A DNA stretch of 64,000 nt from Halodesulfurarchaeum formicicum (lineage in GTDB: Archaea; Halobacteriota; Halobacteria; Halobacteriales; Halobacteriaceae), in contig NZ_CP016804.1 in the NCBI RefSeq assembly GCF_001886955.1, positions 1,736,001 through 1,800,000 of the forward strand. The letters run 5' to 3'. Of the stretch, positions 60,669 to 64,000 are shown one piece after another. The first letter of the stretch is position 1, and each line of letters starts with the position of its first letter. Position numbers and translations under genes: made by a program. Under the pieces are notes generated by a model that was given only the letters and a program-made list of their open reading frames with translations, did not search any database and was not told the DNA's origin.

Positions 60669-61228
60669 TGTGTGGCGGCCAGGGAACACGGCTCGACTTC
60701 GACGGGGAGAAACCGTGTTTCGAGATCGGCGGCGTGCCCATGATCGACCGGGTCATCGACGCGCTTGTAGCCAGCCGAATCGAGCAGGTGTTCGCCGTCG
60801 TCTCGCCGGACACGCCCCGGACGGCTGCCCACGTCGACGTCCCCGTGATCGAGGGGCCCGGCGAGGGCTACGTCGCCGATCTGGAACGGGCCCTCGACCG
60901 GGTCGACACGCCGGTGCTGACCGTGGGCGCGGACCTCCCGCTGCTCGCCGGCGAGGCGGTCGACTGGGTCCTCGACGAGTACGACGCCGGCTCGGCCATG
61001 GTCGCGGTCCCGGTCGAGTTGAAACGCTCCCTCGGCGTGTCGATCGACGCCACGATCGAGGCCGCGGGCCAGGAAGTGGCCCCGACCGGGGTCAACGTGG
61101 TTGGCCCACCGGAACCCGAACAGACACTCATGACGACAGACACTCGATTCGCCGTGAACGTGAACCGACTGCGAGACGCCTGGGTCGCGACGGTCCTCGA
61201 CGACCGGAGGGACGATGGACCGCGATAG
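60653..61228 (+). CDS. cobY: Adenosylcobinamide-phosphate guanylyltransferase CobY
   Basis: A 191-residue nucleotidyltransferase starting at a GTG. MCGGQGTRLDFDGEKPCFEIGG is the nucleotide-binding loop, and TVGADLPLLAGEAV holds the metal-binding aspartate. Archaea use CobY in place of bacterial CobU, with no kinase activity. The GTG gives a protein beginning VDALVMCGG as expected; the frame upstream overlaps cobS as arginine-rich sequence. It overlaps cobD by 14 bases. Confidence 0.9.
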   Translation: MDALVMCGGQGTRLDFDGEKPCFEIGGVPMIDRVIDALVASRIEQVFAVVSPDTPRTAAHVDVPVIEGPGEGYVADLERALDRVDTPVLTVGADLPLLAGEAVDWVLDEYDAGSAMVAVPVELKRSLGVSIDATIEAAGQEVAPTGVNVVGPPEPEQTLMTTDTRFAVNVNRLRDAWVATVLDDRRDDGPR

Positions 61229-62222
61229 TGTCCCGAGCGTGGAGCGGGTGCCCCACGGCAGCGAGCCCGAAGCGGCGGGCATCGACTTTAGCGCCAACGT
61301 GAACCCGGAGACTCCACCCGGGATCGAAGCCGCCTTTCAGGGGAGTTTCGCGGACGCAAGAACCTATCCGGACGACACCGCCCCGGCTTACCGGCGGGCC
61401 GCCGCGGACTACGTCGACGTGGACCCGGGCCAGGTGGTCCCGACACCGGGCGGCCTGGCCGCGATTCGGCTCGCGCTCTCGGTCACGGTCTCGCCCGGGG
61501 ACTCGGTGCTCGTGCCATACCCGAGTTTCGGCGAGTACGCCCGCGAGGTGCGACTTCAGGGCGGAACACCCGAATTCGTTCCCCACGACGAGTTGCTCGA
61601 TACCGATCCGAGCGGGCACGCCCTGGCGATCGTCTGCAACCCGAACAACCCGACCGGCGAGGCCGCCGACCCGGATCGACTCCGGGAGTTCGTGGCCGAA
61701 AGCCGGGCCGCAGACACGCCCGTGCTCGTGGACGAGGCGTTCCTCGGCTTCACCGATCAGCCCACGCTCGCTGGGACTCCGGGTGTGATCGTGGCCCGCT
61801 CGTTGACCAAGCTCTTCGGGCTGCCGGGACTCCGGGCTGGCTTTGCCGTGTCGACGGGCTCGCTTCGGGACCGACTCGAACGGGCACGCCTGACCTGGAA
61901 CCTCGGCGTCCCGGCGATGCAGGTCGGGACCCAGGCCATGCGGGCCACCGAGTTCATCGACCGGACCCGCAAGCGAGTGCGACAGGAGCGAGCACAGCTC
62001 GTCGCCACCCTGGAGGATCACTACGAGATCGCGCCCTCCGACGCCCCGTTCCTCCTGCTGGAAGTCGATGGTTCGGTGGCCGACCTCCTCGCGGCGGCCC
62101 GCGAGCGCGGAATCGTCCTCCGGGACGCCCGGACCTTCCGCGGCCTGGATGCACACGTCAGGGCAGCGGTCCGACTCCCCAGCGAGAACCGGCGGCTGGA
62201 GGAGGTGCTCCTGGATGTTTGA
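61215..62222 (+). CDS. cobD: Threonine-phosphate decarboxylase-type aminotransferase
   Basis: A 335-residue PLP enzyme of fold type I. It has IDFSANVNPETPP at the start, VCNPNNPTGE, LVDEAFLGF and the PLP lysine in RSLTKLFGLPGLRAGF. HisC-like sequences with NVNP and a cobalamin-gene context are usually threonine-phosphate decarboxylase, which supplies aminopropanol phosphate for CbiB. A histidinol-phosphate aminotransferase is the alternative, less likely from context. Overlaps cbiZ by 8 bases. Confidence 0.85.
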   Translation: MDRDSVPSVERVPHGSEPEAAGIDFSANVNPETPPGIEAAFQGSFADARTYPDDTAPAYRRAAADYVDVDPGQVVPTPGGLAAIRLALSVTVSPGDSVLVPYPSFGEYAREVRLQGGTPEFVPHDELLDTDPSGHALAIVCNPNNPTGEAADPDRLREFVAESRAADTPVLVDEAFLGFTDQPTLAGTPGVIVARSLTKLFGLPGLRAGFAVSTGSLRDRLERARLTWNLGVPAMQVGTQAMRATEFIDRTRKRVRQERAQLVATLEDHYEIAPSDAPFLLLEVDGSVADLLAAARERGIVLRDARTFRGLDAHVRAAVRLPSENRRLEEVLLDV

Positions 62223-62916
62223 GACGACGATCCGGGATGGCGTCCTCCAGGCGAACTACCCTGGCGCTCGCTGGCTGCTCACGGGCTGGAGCGGGGGGTA
62301 CACCAACAGCGACGCCGTCTACAACGTCTCCGTTCCGGAGGGCTGGGAGCGGACGGACCTAGATACCTACGTCGAGGAGCGTCGCCAGGCGGCCGGCTTC
62401 GAGACGACCGGTCCGGGGCTGCTGACTGGCGTCGAGTTACAACACGCCGCCGGGGCCGCACGGGATGGAGTGCGAGCGGTCGCGACGGTCGGACTCTCGA
62501 ATCCCGCGTCGCTCCCGCTGCACCCGGACGGCAGCGAGCCAGCCGGGCTCGCCGAGGCCGCTGGGGAACCGGGGACGATCAACCTCCTGGTCGGCACCGA
62601 CCGGGCACTCGAAGACGGCGCGCTGGCCACCTTGCTGGCCGCGGTGGTCGAGGCCAAGACCGCGACCGTCCAGGCCCACACGGGCTTCACCGGGACGACC
62701 TCGGACGCGGTGGCTGTCGCCACCGATCCCACGGGGGACCCGAGTGCGTTCGCAGGCAGCGCGACTGCGGTGGGTGATGCGGCCCGGTCGGCGGTTCGCC
62801 GGGCGGTCACGGACAGCCTCGCCTCGCGGATGGCCGAGTCCCCACCTCCGGAGACCGTCGAGGCGGCCGAGGCAGGCATCGTCACCAGCCAGGACGCGGA
62901 CCCATTCGACCCATGA
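62215..62916 (+). CDS. cbiZ: Adenosylcobinamide amidohydrolase CbiZ
   Basis: A 233-residue protein with [18 protein letters not shown] at the start, [20 protein letters not shown] and [18 protein letters not shown], typical of CbiZ. The enzyme removes the aminopropanol tail of imported cobinamides to give cobyric acid. This is the archaeal route for salvaging cobamides from the environment, and it fits the BtuF-like protein upstream. It overlaps the next gene by 4 bases (ATGA). Confidence 0.88.
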   Translation: MFETTIRDGVLQANYPGARWLLTGWSGGYTNSDAVYNVSVPEGWERTDLDTYVEERRQAAGFETTGPGLLTGVELQHAAGAARDGVRAVATVGLSNPASLPLHPDGSEPAGLAEAAGEPGTINLLVGTDRALEDGALATLLAAVVEAKTATVQAHTGFTGTTSDAVAVATDPTGDPSAFAGSATAVGDAARSAVRRAVTDSLASRMAESPPPETVEAAEAGIVTSQDADPFDP

Positions 62917-64000
62917 CAGACCACCCACACTCGGACGACGCGGCGACCATCCTCGTGGCGGGCACCGCGAGCCACGTCGGCAAATCCGTCGTGACCGCGG
63001 GCCTGGCCCGCCTGCTCGCGAATCGCGGGGTCGCCGTCGCCCCCTACAAGGCACAGAACATGAGCAACAACGCCCGGGTCGTCGTATCACCGGAGGCAGA
63101 CGGCACGGGCGCGGAGTACGGCGAGATCGGGGTCTCCCAGTACGTCCAGGCCCGGGCGGCAAACGTGACCCCGACGACGGACATGAATCCGGTCCTTCTG
63201 AAGCCACGTGGCGACGGGGAGAGCCAACTCGTGATTCATGGGCAAGCCGACGAGCATCTCGATCCTGGGGCGTACTACGACGACCACTGGGAGACCGCCC
63301 GAGAGGCCGCGATCGCCTCACATCGGCGACTCGCGACCGAGTACGACGTGCTGGTCGCGGAAGGCGCGGGCAGCGTCGCCGAGATCAACCTCCAGGACCG
63401 GGACCTCGCCAACGTCGAGACCGCTCGCTTTGCCGACGCCGACGTGGTCCTGGTCGGGGACATCGAGCGCGGCGGGGTCTTCGCCAGCCTCTATGGCACC
63501 CTGGAACTGATGCCCGAAGACGTCCGCGAGCAGGTCGAAGGGATGGTCATCAACAAGTTCCGGGGCACGCTGTCGGTCCTCGAACCCGGGATCGAACAGT
63601 TCGAGGAACTGACCGGCGTGCCGGTGCTGGGAGTGCTGCCCGCCGACGATCCGGGCCTGCCAGCGGAGGACAGCGTCTCGCTGCCGAGTGTGGGCGAGCA
63701 CACCGTCTTCGGCGCCGAAGACGGCGTTCCGGAGGCGGCGTCGGTCACCGTCGCGGTGCCACGCATCCCCTTCATCTCGAACTTCACGGACCTCGAACCG
63801 CTCGCGATGGAGCCGGGCGTGCGGGTGGAGTACGTCCCGTTGGACGTGAATTTGGCCGAGTTCGACGCGGTGGTCCTCCCCGGCTCGAAGAACACCGTCG
63901 ATGATTTGCTCGCACTCCAGGAGGCCGGGTTCGACAGTGAACTCCGGGCGTTTTCGGGGCCGGTCGTGGGCATCTGTGGGGGGTACCAGATGCTGGGCGA
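62913..64000 (+). CDS. cbiP: Cobyric acid synthase CbiP/CobQ (partial, cut by window end)
   Basis: The open frame runs for 362 codons to the end of the window without a stop. [20 protein letters not shown] is the P-loop of the CobQ/CbiP amidotransferase. [34 protein letters not shown] and [10 protein letters not shown] follow, and the start of the glutaminase domain is visible at [12 protein letters not shown]. The enzyme amidates four side chains of the corrin ring. About 130-150 residues should remain beyond the window. Last visible gene of the cobalamin operon. Confidence 0.93.
   Translation, partial: MTDHPHSDDAATILVAGTASHVGKSVVTAGLARLLANRGVAVAPYKAQNMSNNARVVVSPEADGTGAEYGEIGVSQYVQARAANVTPTTDMNPVLLKPRGDGESQLVIHGQADEHLDPGAYYDDHWETAREAAIASHRRLATEYDVLVAEGAGSVAEINLQDRDLANVETARFADADVVLVGDIERGGVFASLYGTLELMPEDVREQVEGMVINKFRGTLSVLEPGIEQFEELTGVPVLGVLPADDPGLPAEDSVSLPSVGEHTVFGAEDGVPEAASVTVAVPRIPFISNFTDLEPLAMEPGVRVEYVPLDVNLAEFDAVVLPGSKNTVDDLLALQEAGFDSELRAFSGPVVGICGGYQMLG

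Noticed and set aside
1-64000. CRISPR array, insertion sequence or integrase
   Set aside because: No regularly spaced direct repeats, no transposase or tyrosine recombinase motifs were seen on reading both strands.

Overview
The window reads as a chromosomal segment of a haloarchaeon (class Halobacteria). The evidence is the high GC content, very acidic proteins, A/T-rich promoter elements about 25-30 bases before many start codons (leaderless-type genes), an SMC-related/RdfA gene pair, a FolC-FolP fusion, CobY instead of CobU, and a PGF-CTERM sorting tail. The metabolic genes suggest an anaerobic or facultatively anaerobic organism that oxidises methyl groups and formate. The species cannot be named from the sequence alone.

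Layout. (1) 1-9.8 kb, housekeeping and accessory genes: an IclR regulator, an archaea-specific SMC-related ATPase with a zinc hook followed by RdfA, an AbgB-like M20 amidohydrolase divergent from an ATP-grasp enzyme, a phosphoribosyltransferase divergent from a dienelactone-hydrolase-like protein, and a radical SAM/SPASM protein. (2) 9.9-15.3 kb: an AddA/AddB-like helicase-nuclease operon. (3) 15.4-28.7 kb: a lower-GC defence island. It holds a McrBC-type pair (the McrB-like protein carries an EVE-like domain), a small unknown gene, and an adenine methylase overlapping a PLD-nuclease/SNF2-type helicase that resembles the drmMI-drmD half of class 1 DISARM. The island ends in a run of perfect hairpins beside a tRNA-Val(TAC). 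(4) 28.9-53.7 kb: a large one-carbon region. (5) 53.7-56.9 kb: the FolC-FolP fusion and a CinA/MoaB-like protein. (6) 57-64 kb: two tandem unknown paralogues, then a cobalamin uptake and salvage cluster (BtuF-like protein, CbiB, CobS, CobY, CobD, CbiZ, and CbiP cut by the window end).

How the genes fit together. The central region encodes nearly every step expected for glycine betaine (or another quaternary/tertiary amine) demethylation through a corrinoid protein and tetrahydrofolate. A BCCT carrier imports substrate. A non-pyrrolysine MttB-family methyltransferase moves a methyl group to a MtgC/MttC-like corrinoid protein. A RACo-like iron-sulfur protein could reactivate oxidised corrinoid. 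A stand-alone MtrH-family protein would pass the methyl group to the pterin. A MetF-like reductase, FolD and formate-THF ligase, run oxidatively, would give formate and ATP, and two formate dehydrogenase catalytic subunits would oxidise the formate. A dimethylglycine/sarcosine dehydrogenase-type flavoprotein with an adjacent EtfBA would handle the remaining methyl groups. Folate and B12 genes supply the two cofactors. The substrate and the direction of flux are inferences. The co-location of the gene families is read directly from the sequence. The genes lie in many small transcription units on both strands, so this is a gene neighbourhood and not one operon.
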